Below are positions 53,201 through 62,355 of a stretch of 62,984 bases of DNA, in pieces. The number at the start of each line of letters is the position of its first letter. Positions within the stretch are counted from its first letter, which is position 1. This DNA comes from JBBARC01 sp040400005 (GTDB taxonomy: Bacteria; Pseudomonadota; Alphaproteobacteria; Acetobacterales; Acetobacteraceae). A model generated the notes under the pieces. It had not been told where the DNA came from. It saw only the letters and a list, made by a program, of their open reading frames with translations, and made no database searches. Position numbers and translations under genes: made by a program. The DNA is taken from positions 1-62,984 of the forward strand of contig JBBARC010000015.1 in NCBI GenBank assembly GCA_040400005.1. Reading direction: 5' to 3'.

Positions 53201-54547
53201 ATGCAATCGTTGATAAAAACCGCCGATGATTTAGCCCAAGGCCTCGTCACCGCCGGCCAGCTAACCGAGGCGTGCTTGGACGCCGCCCTAAACCCTGCCG
53301 GCGAAGGCGCCCGCACCTTTATCAGTATCGATGCCGAAACCGCACGAAAAATCGCCGATACCCAAGATACCCTGCGCAAAGCCGGCCGCGCGCCCAACCG
53401 CTTTGCCGGCATCCCCATCAGCATTAAAGATTTGTTCGATGTCGCCGGGCAAGCGACCACCGCAGGCTCGCTGGTGCTGCGCGCGGCCCCGCCCGCACCA
53501 GCAACCGCACCGGCCATCGCCCGGCTATTCGCCGCAGGGTTAGTGCCAATCGGCCGCACGAACATGACCGAATTCGCCTTTAGCGGCCTAGGCCTAAACC
53601 CCCATTACGGCACCCCGCGCGCACCTTACGATCGGAAATTTGGCCGCATCCCCGGCGGATCAACCTCCGGCGGCGCCGTATCAGTTGCCGATGGCATGGC
53701 GCTGGCCGCGATCGGCACCGATACCGGCGGATCGTGCCGCATCCCCGCCGCCTGCTGCGGCCTTACCGGCTTCAAACCCACCGCCGCCCGCATACCAACC
53801 GCCGGCGTGATGCCCCTTTCGCCAACGCTGGATTCGGTAGGCCCAATCGCCGCCGACGTCGCCAGTTGCGCAGCACTCGACGCTATCATGGCGGGCGTTA
53901 CCTACGCCCCCCTGCAAGCAAGGCCGGCCACGTCGCTACGCCTGCTGCTGGCCCAAGATTTTGTGCTCGATGGCATGGATATTCCCACCGAAAGCAGTTT
54001 TGACCGTGCCTGCGCAACCCTTGCCCGCCAGGGCATAACCCTGGTCGCCCGGCCGCTGGCAAGCTTCGCCGCCATCATAGCCGCCAACCAAACCGGTGGC
54101 TTCGCCGCCGCCGAAGCCTACGCCCGGCACCGCACATACCTTGCCCAAGCCTACAACAGCTACGACCCCCGTGTCGCCGCCCGCATCATGGCCGGCGCCA
54201 CCATGTCCGCTGCCGATTACGCAATCCTCACCTGGGCACGCACAACCATCATCGCCCAATTCGCCGCCGACATGGACGGCTTCGATGCCGTGCTCATGCC
54301 AACAATCCCCATCCAACCGCCAAAAATCACCGACCTCACCGACGACAACACCTATCGCCGCACCAATTTCTTGCTGCTGCGCAACCCATCCCTCATCAAC
54401 TTCCTGGATGGCTGCGCAATCTCCCTACCCTGCGCCCCGCCCGGTGCCCCCCCCGCCAGCCTCATGCTGGCCGCCCCCGCCATGCACGACCACCGCCTAC
54501 TAACCACCGCCCACACAGTTGAGCTGTGCCTGGATGTTGGCGGCTGA
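53201..54547 (+). CDS. Amidase signature-family hydrolase
   Basis: 448 residues. Ser-cisSer-Lys triad: K76 (ISIKDLFDVAG), a Ser in GGSTSGG (S154/S156) and nucleophile S178 (GTDTGGSCR). Family features ARTNMTEFAFSGLGLNPHYG and CCGLTGFKPT are clear. The start was placed at the ATG after the 11-bp repeats; a frame starting upstream would translate the repeats and is not conserved. The physiological amide is unknown; GatA is less likely since gatB/gatC are absent nearby. Its stop codon lies within the left end of an inverted-repeat element. Confidence 0.92.
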   Translation: MQSLIKTADDLAQGLVTAGQLTEACLDAALNPAGEGARTFISIDAETARKIADTQDTLRKAGRAPNRFAGIPISIKDLFDVAGQATTAGSLVLRAAPPAPATAPAIARLFAAGLVPIGRTNMTEFAFSGLGLNPHYGTPRAPYDRKFGRIPGGSTSGGAVSVADGMALAAIGTDTGGSCRIPAACCGLTGFKPTAARIPTAGVMPLSPTLDSVGPIAADVASCAALDAIMAGVTYAPLQARPATSLRLLLAQDFVLDGMDIPTESSFDRACATLARQGITLVARPLASFAAIIAANQTGGFAAAEAYARHRTYLAQAYNSYDPRVAARIMAGATMSAADYAILTWARTTIIAQFAADMDGFDAVLMPTIPIQPPKITDLTDDNTYRRTNFLLLRNPSLINFLDGCAISLPCAPPGAPPASLMLAAPAMHDHRLLTTAHTVELCLDVGG

Positions 54548-54784
54548 GTTTGGTGCGGGTTTAAGGGAAGGAAGGCGAGGGCTCCGCCCTTCGATCCCGC
54601 TAAGGGCAAGCCCTAGAACCCTAGCTTTGGAGCGGGGGGAAGGGCCGCGCCGCATGCAACTACAATGTCGGCCCTTCCCCCCGCCCCAAAGCTAAAGGAT
54701 TTTAAAGGCTTGCCTTTAATGGGGATCGAAGGGGCAAAGCCCCTCGCCTTCCTTGCCTTAAGCCCGCGCCCCAAACTCAGCCGC
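54540..54784. repeat. Large imperfect inverted-repeat element, second family
   Basis: The ends CGGCTGAGTTTGG and CCAAACTCAGCCG are inverted copies; arms of about 110 nt pair with several mismatches and share AAGGAAGGCGAGGG, CCCTTCGATCCC and CTTTGG-GCGGGGGGAAGGGCCG. It supplies the amidase stop codon and may form a long cruciform or RNA hairpin; unrelated in sequence to the AT-rich family. Confidence 0.8.
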
Positions 54785-54852
54785 GAACCTCCGGGCACAA
54801 AAAAACCGTGCGCGGTTGCCCGCGCACGGTTGCTTGGAGCGTATCTCGGCGG

Positions 54853-56193
54853 TTAGCGGCGGCCTTTACGGCGTAGCGCGTCTGCTGAGTAGTCTTCAAC
54901 TTTGAGCGAGGTTGCGTTGGCGACGGGCGCCACGGGTTCCTCGTTATGCATGCCCTGCACCAGGTAGCGGCGCTGGATGAGATCCATGAATTCGTAGCCA
55001 TCGGCGCCGAGCACGGGCACTTCTGGCTGGGTTTGCACCATAGCCAGCGCTGTGCGCCACAGTTGGCCACGGCCATCGTAGCGATCGGCGACGACGCACT
55101 GCCAGCTATCTTCGTCTAGGTACATTTCGCGTTTGGAGTAGATATGCCGCACGCCATCGCGCAGGGTGCCTTCAACCTGCCAGACGCGGTGCAGTTCGAA
55201 GCGGATAAGGTCTGGGTTGACCGCATCTTTCTGCACGATGTCCGTGTATTTGTATTTTGGATCCTGGAATTTGTAGGTGTTGTAGGGCACGTACATTTCG
55301 CGCCGGCCAACCAGTTTCCAGTTATAACGGTCTATAGCGCCGTTATACATGTCGTAATCATCGACAGTTTCTAGGCCATCGGTGTTTTGCACCGGTGTAT
55401 CGTAGTTGATTTCCGGCGCGCGGCGCACGCGGCGTTCGCCGGGGTTATAGGTCCAGGCTTGGCGCGGCACTTCAAACGGGGTGGAGTACGAGATCACCAG
55501 GGTGAGCTGGCCGGCGATACGCGGCGGCGCCAGCACTTCCTGGAAGAACATGCTATCCCATTTGTTGGGATTGCTCAGGCCAGGGGTGTTGTAGGGGAAC
55601 ATAATTTCTTCGTGCCAGCGTTCCAGCGAGTAGGACCCTTCTGGCGTGGTCACGGCGTTAGACACCGTGCGCACGATCTGGCTGCCGCGCCAGCGCAGAA
55701 TGTGGTTCCACATCGCCTGGTTGCCGTTGGCCGGCACCGGGAAGGGAATGGCGATGGTGGCGTTTTCCACGTCGAAGCCGTTATCAGACAGCTTGGCGGT
55801 GTGGGCGTTGGCGATCGCCGCATCGTAGATGTATTGCGGCGCCGCAAAGGTGCGGTGCGACGGATACACATCCACGTGATAGCCCGGCAGGGTTTTAATC
55901 ATGGCGACGGTGCCGGCCGCGAGCTTGCCTTCATACTGGGCCACATTGGCAGCAGTGATGGAAAACAGCGGCTTTTCGCTAGCGAACGGATCGATGCGTG
56001 CATCGCCGGCTTTGTAGCCGCCCGGCGGCGTTGTGTAACCGCCGGTCCAGGCGGGCACGGTGCCATCCGCATTGCCGGCTTTCACCGCACCCATCGGGGT
56101 GAGTGATTTGCCAAGATCATCGGCGGTGAACGCATAGGCGGCGGTAACATTAATCGCCGCGAGCAACGTCGCGCCGAGAAGAGCCTTCTTCAT
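54853..56193 (-). CDS. DUF1329-family exported protein
   Basis: 446 residues from an ATG with GAGGA upstream. A signal peptide (LLGATLLAAINVTAAYA) precedes the family body: WTGGYTTPPGGYKAGDARIDPFA, VDVYPSHRTFAAP, YNPGERRVRRAPEINYDTP, VGRREMYVPYNTYKF and HIYSKREMYLDEDSWQ. DUF1329 proteins are LolA-like folds seen next to DUF1302/RND genes and thought to handle hydrophobic molecules in the periplasm. Here the partner genes are about 21 kb away and on the other strand. A longer frame before the ATG adds 35 unlikely residues. Confidence 0.92.
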   Translation of the reverse strand: MKKALLGATLLAAINVTAAYAFTADDLGKSLTPMGAVKAGNADGTVPAWTGGYTTPPGGYKAGDARIDPFASEKPLFSITAANVAQYEGKLAAGTVAMIKTLPGYHVDVYPSHRTFAAPQYIYDAAIANAHTAKLSDNGFDVENATIAIPFPVPANGNQAMWNHILRWRGSQIVRTVSNAVTTPEGSYSLERWHEEIMFPYNTPGLSNPNKWDSMFFQEVLAPPRIAGQLTLVISYSTPFEVPRQAWTYNPGERRVRRAPEINYDTPVQNTDGLETVDDYDMYNGAIDRYNWKLVGRREMYVPYNTYKFQDPKYKYTDIVQKDAVNPDLIRFELHRVWQVEGTLRDGVRHIYSKREMYLDEDSWQCVVADRYDGRGQLWRTALAMVQTQPEVPVLGADGYEFMDLIQRRYLVQGMHNEEPVAPVANATSLKVEDYSADALRRKGRR

Positions 56194-56365
56194 GGATATG
56201 CTGTCCTCGTTTCCAACCCAAGTTAGGCGGCGTCTCAGCGCCGCTCGACATCTGCATGTAAGCAACGCAACCCTAGGGTGTCCACCCTCATTCTTCATCG
56301 CACCGGCCTCTGTGTAACGGAACAGCGTTCACTGAGGCAGCAATGCCGCGCCTGCCGGGTTTCCT

Positions 56366-56554
56366 CAGGGCAATCGAATGAAACTAAGTATCATCTTTTT
56401 CTGGAGAAAAAGAAGCAAAAAGACTTTTGAAATTGGGGACTAGGGCTTTGGGCCGCACCGAATCCAAGACCCAATGTCAAAAAAGTTCTTTTTGTTTCTT
56501 TTTTTCTTCAGAAAAAAGAACATCCTTACTTTTTGCATTCCCCCCATCGCCCAG
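56366..56554. repeat. Full inverted-repeat element, copy B
   Basis: Begins CAGGGCAATCG and ends CATCGCCCAGG. The centre (TTGGGGACTAGGGC, then GCACCGAATCC) is the reverse complement of the centre of copy A, so B lies in the opposite orientation to A. The arms are AT-rich with the CTTCAGAAAAAAG palindrome. Confidence 0.8.
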
Positions 56555-56596
56555 GGGCATTCCTTGTTCGGCAAACCACATCTTCGCAGGGCAATA

Positions 56597-57646
56597 TTAA
56601 CCCCCTTGGGCGATTTGCCAGGCGAGCTGGGCGCAGCCGCGCATCATATCCTGGTACAGATGGGCGCGTTTATCGGCCGCATTGCCGCGGCGCGCCCGAT
56701 CGTAGACGCCCTGGCCGATGGAAGCCGAGCGAAATAGAGAGAACGCCAGATAAAACGGCCAATCGGCACCGGGATGGGCGCGCCCAGCGGCCGCACAGTA
56801 GCGATCAACCAAGGCGGATTCGGTGGGTATCCCTAAAGCCACCAGATCAAGCCCGGCCAAACCGCGGAACTGCGCGCCGTTGGAGGGCAGCCGGTAGAAC
56901 GAACACAAATACGCAAGATCGGCCAGCGGGTGGCCGATTGTCGCCAATTCCCAATCCAAAATGGCGATCAGGCGCGGTTCGGTGGGGGCGAACATCAAAT
57001 TGCCCAGGCGAAAATCGCCATGCGCAATGCCACCGGGTTCATCGGGCGGCAGGTGCGCCGGCAGCCACGCGATAAGGGCATCCATATCGGCGTTGATCTC
57101 GGGGTCGGCCGCTAAATACTGCTTGGTCCAGCGGCTGATCTGGCGGGAAACATAGGCTTCTGGCCGGCCGTAGCCTTCCAGCCCGGCGGCGCGCCAATCC
57201 ACCCGGTGCAGGGCCGCCAGCCCATCGGCCATAGCGTTATAGTATGCGGCGCGCTCGGGTTTGGGGATGTCGGCCAGCGTCAGGTCGGTCAGCACCCGGC
57301 CATCGACGTAATCCATAATATAGAACGCAGTGCCGATAATGGCGGGGTCTTCGCATAAGCACCGCGCATGCGGTACCGGCACGCCAAGCGGGTAGAGCGC
57401 GCGCATGGCGGCGTATTCGCGATCCACCGCGTGGGCCGAGGGCAACAGCACGCCGGGCGGTTTTTTACGCAGCACATAGCGATGGTGGGCCGCATCGGTA
57501 ACCAGAAAGGTCGGGTTGGATTGGCCGCCCTGAAACTGGCTGATGGTGAAGGGCGCCACTGCTTCTGGCACATTCGCGGTAAGGTAGGTGGCAAAAGCCG
57601 CTTCATCAAAGCGGTGCTGGGCAAGCACCTCGATTAATTCGGTCAA
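56597..57646 (-). CDS. Aminoglycoside-phosphotransferase-like kinase (ACAD10/11-type)
   Basis: 349 residues, APH-fold. The nucleotide-binding QFQGGQSNPTFLV and K in RYVLRKKPPG, the catalytic HGDFRLGNL (Asp base and Asn) and AILDWELATIGHPLADLAYL (metal Asp) are complete. Bacterial members with this layout occur next to acyl-CoA dehydrogenase and thiolase genes and are thought to phosphorylate hydroxyacyl-CoA or alcohol intermediates; that fits the neighbouring thiolase, SDR and GMC genes. Element C separates it from the tetR gene on the same strand. Confidence 0.88.
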   Translation of the reverse strand: MTELIEVLAQHRFDEAAFATYLTANVPEAVAPFTISQFQGGQSNPTFLVTDAAHHRYVLRKKPPGVLLPSAHAVDREYAAMRALYPLGVPVPHARCLCEDPAIIGTAFYIMDYVDGRVLTDLTLADIPKPERAAYYNAMADGLAALHRVDWRAAGLEGYGRPEAYVSRQISRWTKQYLAADPEINADMDALIAWLPAHLPPDEPGGIAHGDFRLGNLMFAPTEPRLIAILDWELATIGHPLADLAYLCSFYRLPSNGAQFRGLAGLDLVALGIPTESALVDRYCAAAGRAHPGADWPFYLAFSLFRSASIGQGVYDRARRGNAADKRAHLYQDMMRGCAQLAWQIAQGG

Positions 57647-57665
57647 TTGGGCGGTTTCCTTTGAT

Positions 57666-57852
57666 CAGGGCAATCGGGCGAGTGCAAAAAGTACGAATTT
57701 TCTTTTTTCTGATGAATAAAGAAGCAAAAAGACTTTTTTACGCTGGCACGGAGAACGTGGTGGCAGGGTTGCCCGAGGCCCAGCATGACAAAAGTCTTTT
57801 TGCTTCTTTTTCTTCAGAAAAAGAAGAGCCTTACTTTCACCCGATAGCCCTA
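57666..57852. repeat. Full inverted-repeat element, copy C
   Basis: Ends CAGGGCAATCGGG and CCCGATAGCCCT; arms with TTTTTCTTCAGAAAAAG palindromes and AAGACTTTTTT stretches. The centre (about 50 bp, GGCACGGAGAACGTGGTGGC) is different from copies A and B. It fills nearly the entire gap between tetR and the kinase gene. Confidence 0.82.
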
Positions 57853-57856
57853 GACA

Positions 57857-58510
57857 TTAGGCCGGTTGGTAGGGGGCGAACAGGGCTTCAACCTGCGCCA
57901 AGCCCCAATCCAGATGGGCGCGGGTGATGTCACCAACGCCCTGGCGCGATTGCAGGTAATCGATCCAGTAGCTCGAGACGATCCACGCATTCACCACCAG
58001 TTTGTCCAGCTCGGCCGGCGTTGCGCGCAGCAGGCCGGCATCGGTTAGGCCCACCAGCACGCGGCGGATATCGGCCTGGCCGTGATCGGTCAGGCGGGTC
58101 AGGCGCGGCCCCACGCCCGGTGCCACGCGCAACAAGCTGCCACCATAGACAAAACGCCATTCCCACATCAGGGCAAAAAACGGTTGCAGGTTTAGGCCGG
58201 GGGTTTCGACGCCGCCGGGGGTGATGCGGCGCTGGGCGATTGTTTGGTCCAACGCTGCTTCGTAGCCGCCGAACAGGGCATCGACAATCTGTTCCTTGCG
58301 GCGGAAATGGTAGTGCAGATTGCCTTCGCTGATACCGCTGGCGGCGGCGATTTCGGCGGTGGTGACAGCCCCTGGGCCGCGCGCGTTGAACAGCGCGCGG
58401 CTGGCTTCAAGGATGCGCGCGCGGGTGCTGCCCTTGGCAGCGAGATCGCGCGAAGCGAGATCGGTCGCGGGCGGCGCGGTGAGGGTATCGGCGATCGGCG
58501 TATCTGGCAT
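57857..58510 (-). CDS. TetR-family transcriptional regulator
   Basis: 217 residues. The N-terminal helix-turn-helix (ARILEASRALFNARGPGAVTTAEIAAASGISEGNLHYHF) is complete, followed by a helical ligand domain. The chosen ATG removes a 56-residue upstream extension with no homology. Divergent from the thiolase gene with about 130 bp between starts; a likely autoregulated repressor of the thiolase-SDR-GMC unit, with an acyl-CoA or related inducer as a guess. Confidence 0.92.
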   Translation of the reverse strand: MPDTPIADTLTAPPATDLASRDLAAKGSTRARILEASRALFNARGPGAVTTAEIAAASGISEGNLHYHFRRKEQIVDALFGGYEAALDQTIAQRRITPGGVETPGLNLQPFFALMWEWRFVYGGSLLRVAPGVGPRLTRLTDHGQADIRRVLVGLTDAGLLRATPAELDKLVVNAWIVSSYWIDYLQSRQGVGDITRAHLDWGLAQVEALFAPYQPA

Positions 58511-58643
58511 GCGGGGCTGCAGTCTCGTTGACAGGTTTAGGGTAAACACCCAAAGTAACGGCTCTATGTCAATGCGGCGCGTTGCGGTCCAGTCACCCGA
58601 AAACGCCCCCGCGCCATCAATGCTTACAGGGAGAAAACGCAAC
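58511..58643. promoter_or_regulatory. Divergent intergenic region, tetR / thiolase
   Basis: A 133-bp spacer where both promoters and the TetR operator would be expected. CAGTCTCGTTGACAGG and TTTAGGGTAAACACC near the tetR side are candidate operator-like stretches, the latter with a partial palindrome, but no operator can be assigned by eye. A GGGAGAAAA ribosome site precedes the thiolase ATG. Confidence 0.35.
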
Positions 58644-59828
58644 ATGCGTGAAGCCGTCATTGTTTCCACCGCGCGCACACCTATCGGGCGGGCCTACCGC
58701 GGCGCCTTTAATAACACGCATGGCGCCACATTGGCGGGGCACGCGATTGCCCACGCGGTGCAGCGCGCCGGCCTTGGCAATGACGACGTGGAAGACGTGA
58801 TTCTCGGTTGTGCGCTGCAGCAAGGTGCGACGGGCATGAACATCGCGCGCCAGGCCGCCTTGCGCGCAGGCCTTACGGTGGGCACATCCGGCACCACCGT
58901 TGATCGCCAGTGCGGATCGGGCTTGCAGGCGATTGCGATTGCGTCACACCGGGTGATGTTTGATCACGTGCCGGTCGCCATTGGCGGCGGCGTTGAATCG
59001 ATCAGCCTGGTGCAGAACGAGCACATGAACAGTTACCGGGTCGCCGATGAAGGCCTGCTGTTGACTCACCCCACCGTGTATATGTCGATGCTGGATACCG
59101 CTGAAAACGTGGCCTCGCGCTACAACATTACGCGCGACGTGCAGGATGAGTACAGCCTGGAAAGCCAGCGCCGCACGGCAGCCGGCCAAGCCAATGGCCG
59201 GTTTGACGCGGAAATTGCGCCGTTAGAATCTGAAATGACCGTGGTGGACAAAGCCACCGGTGCGACATCCACCAAAATGGTGACGCTCACCAAGGATGAA
59301 GGCAATCGGCCAGAAACAACCTTGGAAGGCCTGCAAAGCCTAAAGCCAGTCCGTGGCCCGGGCCATGTGATTACCGCCGGTAATGCCAGTCAGTTATCGG
59401 ATGGTGCCTCGGCCTGCGTGGTGATGGACGCGACCGAAGCAAGCCGCCGTGGCCTAACCCCGCTCGGCCGTTTGCGCGGCTTAGCCGTATCGGGTTGCGA
59501 GCCCGATGAAATGGGTATCGGCCCGGTGTTCGCCATTCCGCGCTTGCTGGCGCGCCATGGTTTGAAAGTGGACGATATCGATTTATGGGAATTGAACGAA
59601 GCGTTTGCGGTGCAGGTGCTGTATTGCCGCGATCGGCTGAGCATTGATCCGGCAAAATTGAATGTGGATGGCGGGGCGATTTCCATCGGCCACCCCTATG
59701 GCATGTCGGGCTCACGCATGGCCGGGCATATTTTAATCGAAGGCCATCGCCGCGGCGCCAAGCTGGGCGTTGTCACCATGTGCATCGGCGGTGGCATGGG
59801 TGCCGCTGGCCTGTTCGAAATCTACTAA
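58644..59828 (+). CDS. Acetyl-CoA acyltransferase (thiolase)
   Basis: 394 residues. Nucleophile C90 (DRQCGSGLQAI), ELNEAFAVQ, H350 (ISIGHPYGMSG) and C380 (MCIGGGMGAAG) complete the thiolase active site. The start ATG follows GGGAGAAAA; a longer frame overlapping the tetR gene on the other strand is rejected. A degradative type is inferred from the context (TetR, kinase, SDR, GMC). Followed by the SDR after 4 bases. Confidence 0.95.
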   Translation: MREAVIVSTARTPIGRAYRGAFNNTHGATLAGHAIAHAVQRAGLGNDDVEDVILGCALQQGATGMNIARQAALRAGLTVGTSGTTVDRQCGSGLQAIAIASHRVMFDHVPVAIGGGVESISLVQNEHMNSYRVADEGLLLTHPTVYMSMLDTAENVASRYNITRDVQDEYSLESQRRTAAGQANGRFDAEIAPLESEMTVVDKATGATSTKMVTLTKDEGNRPETTLEGLQSLKPVRGPGHVITAGNASQLSDGASACVVMDATEASRRGLTPLGRLRGLAVSGCEPDEMGIGPVFAIPRLLARHGLKVDDIDLWELNEAFAVQVLYCRDRLSIDPAKLNVDGGAISIGHPYGMSGSRMAGHILIEGHRRGAKLGVVTMCIGGGMGAAGLFEIY

Positions 59829-59832
59829 GCCG

Positions 59833-60660
59833 ATGGAACTCGCGGGCAAAAATATTGTCATCACCGGTGCCGGATCGGGCATTGGGCGTGCTATGGCCTA
59901 CGCTTTTAAGGCAGAAGGGGCGGCCCATATAACGGTCGCCGATCTGAACGAAGCGGGCGCCCGCGAGACCGCCGCCCACATCGGCGGCACCGCGTTACAA
60001 GTGGATGTAACCAAGGAAGACGAAATTGCCAACCTAGTGCGCGTGGCGGAAGCCGCCGGCGGGCCGATTGATTTGTTTTGTTCTAATGCCGGGGTAATTG
60101 ATCTCGACTCCGATTTTGACAATGCCGCATCGGCACCGGATGCCATTTGGCAACGGGCGTTGGCCGTGCACGTGATGGCGCATGTGTATGCTGCGCGCAT
60201 TTTGCTGCCCAAGATGATGGCACGCAAATCTGGCTATTTTCTCAATACCGTATCTGCCGCCGGGTTATTATCCCAAATCGGCTCGGCCACCTACAGCACG
60301 TCTAAACACGCGGCGATTGGCTTTGGCGAAAGTTTGGCGATTGCCAGTAAGGATCACGGCATTGGCGTATCGCTACTCTGCCCGCAGGCGGTGGCAACAC
60401 CGCTGGCTGGCACGGGTGATTTTCATGGTGGCGCCGATGTTGATGGGGTCATTTCGGCCGATGCCTGTGCCAAAGCCGCAGTAGAAGGCTTGCGCGCAGA
60501 AAAATTTATCATTCTGCCGCACCCAGCCGTGCTGGGTTACATGCAGGCCAAAACGGCAAATTACGACCGCTGGATTGGCGGCATGGTAAAATTGCGCAGG
60601 CGCATTGCCGAGGCAGGCGCTGAATTTTTGGCAGAACAGGCAAAAAAACGTGCAACCTAA
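59833..60660 (+). CDS. Short-chain dehydrogenase/reductase
   Basis: 275 residues. NAD(P)-binding TGAGSGIGRAM, an Asp after the second strand (VADLNEA) that favours NAD+, NAG motif (SNAGVID), and catalytic S141, Y154 and K158 (YSTSK). Likely oxidises a hydroxyl intermediate, such as a hydroxyacyl-CoA or alcohol. In one unit with the thiolase. Confidence 0.93.
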   Translation: MELAGKNIVITGAGSGIGRAMAYAFKAEGAAHITVADLNEAGARETAAHIGGTALQVDVTKEDEIANLVRVAEAAGGPIDLFCSNAGVIDLDSDFDNAASAPDAIWQRALAVHVMAHVYAARILLPKMMARKSGYFLNTVSAAGLLSQIGSATYSTSKHAAIGFGESLAIASKDHGIGVSLLCPQAVATPLAGTGDFHGGADVDGVISADACAKAAVEGLRAEKFIILPHPAVLGYMQAKTANYDRWIGGMVKLRRRIAEAGAEFLAEQAKKRAT

Positions 60661-60665
60661 AAGTT

Positions 60666-60708
60666 GCGCCGCTACCGGCGCGGGCTAAAAATGCGCCGCA
60701 CTCGGCGC
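60666..60708 (+). promoter_or_regulatory. Twin hairpins between SDR and GMC genes
   Basis: Two copies of GCGCCG-4 nt-CGGCGC stem-loops, 27 bp apart, separated by GGGCTAAAAAT. They end 18 bp before the GMC start, close to its ribosome site. They could be RNA stability or attenuation elements. Confidence 0.55.
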
Positions 60709-60726
60709 GGTTAAAGGGATAAAACG

Positions 60727-62352
60727 ATGGCCGGCGAAAATTTTGATTTTGTCATCGTCGGTGGCGGCCCAGGCGGCTGTGCGCTGGCAGCCCGCCTTGC
60801 CGACGCGCGGACCGATTGGCGCATTGCGTTGATCGAGGCAGGGCCGGCCAAAAGTGGCGTGCTGTGCGATACGCCGATTGGCATTGCGGTAACCACACCG
60901 GCCAAATCCGCGCGCAACTACGCGTATGAAACGGTGCCGCAAAAACAGCTGAATAACCGCACAGGCTATCAGCCGCGCGGCCGCGGCCTTGGCGGCAGCA
61001 GCCTGATCAACGCGATGATTTATATTCGTGGCCAGCACGAAGATTATAATAGCTGGGCCCGCGAAGATGGCTGCGATGGCTGGGCGTGGGATGATGTGCT
61101 GCCCTATTTCAAACGCGCCGAGCACAACGAACGCGGCGCCGATGCGTTTCACGGCACCGATGGCCCGCTCAACATTGCCGATTTGCGCAGCCCCAACCCA
61201 GTGGCGGCAGCGTTTGTGGAAGCCGCCGCCCAAGCAGGCTTTGCCCGCAACCCCGATTTTAACGGCGCCTTTCAGGAAGGTTTTGGGTTCTACCAGGTCA
61301 GCCAAAAAGATGGCGGCCGCTTTGGCGCCGCCAGCGGCTATATTAAATCCACCACTAGGCCAAACTTGGCGGTGATCACCGATGCGCAAGCGTTGCGCGT
61401 GGTGTTTGCCGGCAAACGTGCCGTTGGTGTTGAAATTATCGAAGGCAACAAACGCCGCGTGGTTAATGCCGCGGCGGAGGTGATTATTGCCTGCGGTGCG
61501 TTCGGATCGCCGCAATTGCTGCAATGCTCCGGTATTGGGCCGGCTGCCCATTTGCGCGATGTGGGTGTCGATGTGGTTGCCAACAGCCCAGAAGTTGGCG
61601 GAAATCTGCAGGATCACATCGATTACACCATTAACCAGCAGGTGAATGACCGGTCCCTATTCGGCACCGATCTGCGCATGCTGATAGATGGCGCCAAAGC
61701 GTTTATGGAATATCGCCGTGAAGGCCGCGGCATGTTTACCACCAACGTTGCCGAATCGGGTGGCTTTGTAAAATCGCGCGCAGATGTCGATCGCGCCGAT
61801 ATCCAAATCCATTTTTGCACCGGGTTGGTGCTGGATCATGGCCGCAAAAAAGTGCTGGCGCGCGGGCTGTCAGTCCACACCTGCGTGCTACGCCCCAAAA
61901 GCCGCGGCACCGTTAGGCTGGCCAATGGCGATATGCGCACCGCCCCGGTGATTGACCCGAATTTTCTCGATCACCCCGATGATCTGCGCGTGCTGATCGA
62001 TGGCGTCGGCCAATCGGTAAAAATACTGCAACAAGCCGCCATGCAGCCCTACGCCGGGCCAGGCTTCGATGGCGTAACCGGCCGCGAAACCGGCGATGCG
62101 CTGATACCGCTGATCCGCGCCCATTCGGATACCATCTATCACCCGGTAGGCACCTGCCGCATGGGCAAAGACGACCGCGCCGTGCTGGATCCGTTCTTGC
62201 GCGTGCGCGGCGTGGAAGGGCTACGCGTGGCCGATGCCAGCATCATGCCCAGCCTAATTTCCGGCAATACGCAGGCGCCCGCAGCGATGATTGGGGAGCG
62301 AGCGGCCGATTTCATCCGGCAGTCTAACAGTGCGGCGGTAAGGGCGGCTTGA
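60727..62352 (+). CDS. GMC-family FAD oxidoreductase (choline-dehydrogenase-like)
   Basis: 541 residues. N-terminal FAD-binding VIVGGGPGGCALAARLA, GRGLGGSSLINAMIYIRG and CGAFGSPQLLQCSGIG, and the C-terminal catalytic H472 (YHPVGTCRMG) with N514 (SGNTQAP) as the second active-site residue. Oxidises a primary or secondary alcohol. The name betA is not assigned, because context points to a hydrophobic alcohol instead of choline. Last gene of the thiolase-SDR-GMC unit; element half-copy E follows. Confidence 0.93.
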   Translation: MAGENFDFVIVGGGPGGCALAARLADARTDWRIALIEAGPAKSGVLCDTPIGIAVTTPAKSARNYAYETVPQKQLNNRTGYQPRGRGLGGSSLINAMIYIRGQHEDYNSWAREDGCDGWAWDDVLPYFKRAEHNERGADAFHGTDGPLNIADLRSPNPVAAAFVEAAAQAGFARNPDFNGAFQEGFGFYQVSQKDGGRFGAASGYIKSTTRPNLAVITDAQALRVVFAGKRAVGVEIIEGNKRRVVNAAAEVIIACGAFGSPQLLQCSGIGPAAHLRDVGVDVVANSPEVGGNLQDHIDYTINQQVNDRSLFGTDLRMLIDGAKAFMEYRREGRGMFTTNVAESGGFVKSRADVDRADIQIHFCTGLVLDHGRKKVLARGLSVHTCVLRPKSRGTVRLANGDMRTAPVIDPNFLDHPDDLRVLIDGVGQSVKILQQAAMQPYAGPGFDGVTGRETGDALIPLIRAHSDTIYHPVGTCRMGKDDRAVLDPFLRVRGVEGLRVADASIMPSLISGNTQAPAAMIGERAADFIRQSNSAAVRAA

Positions 62353-62355
62353 GGC

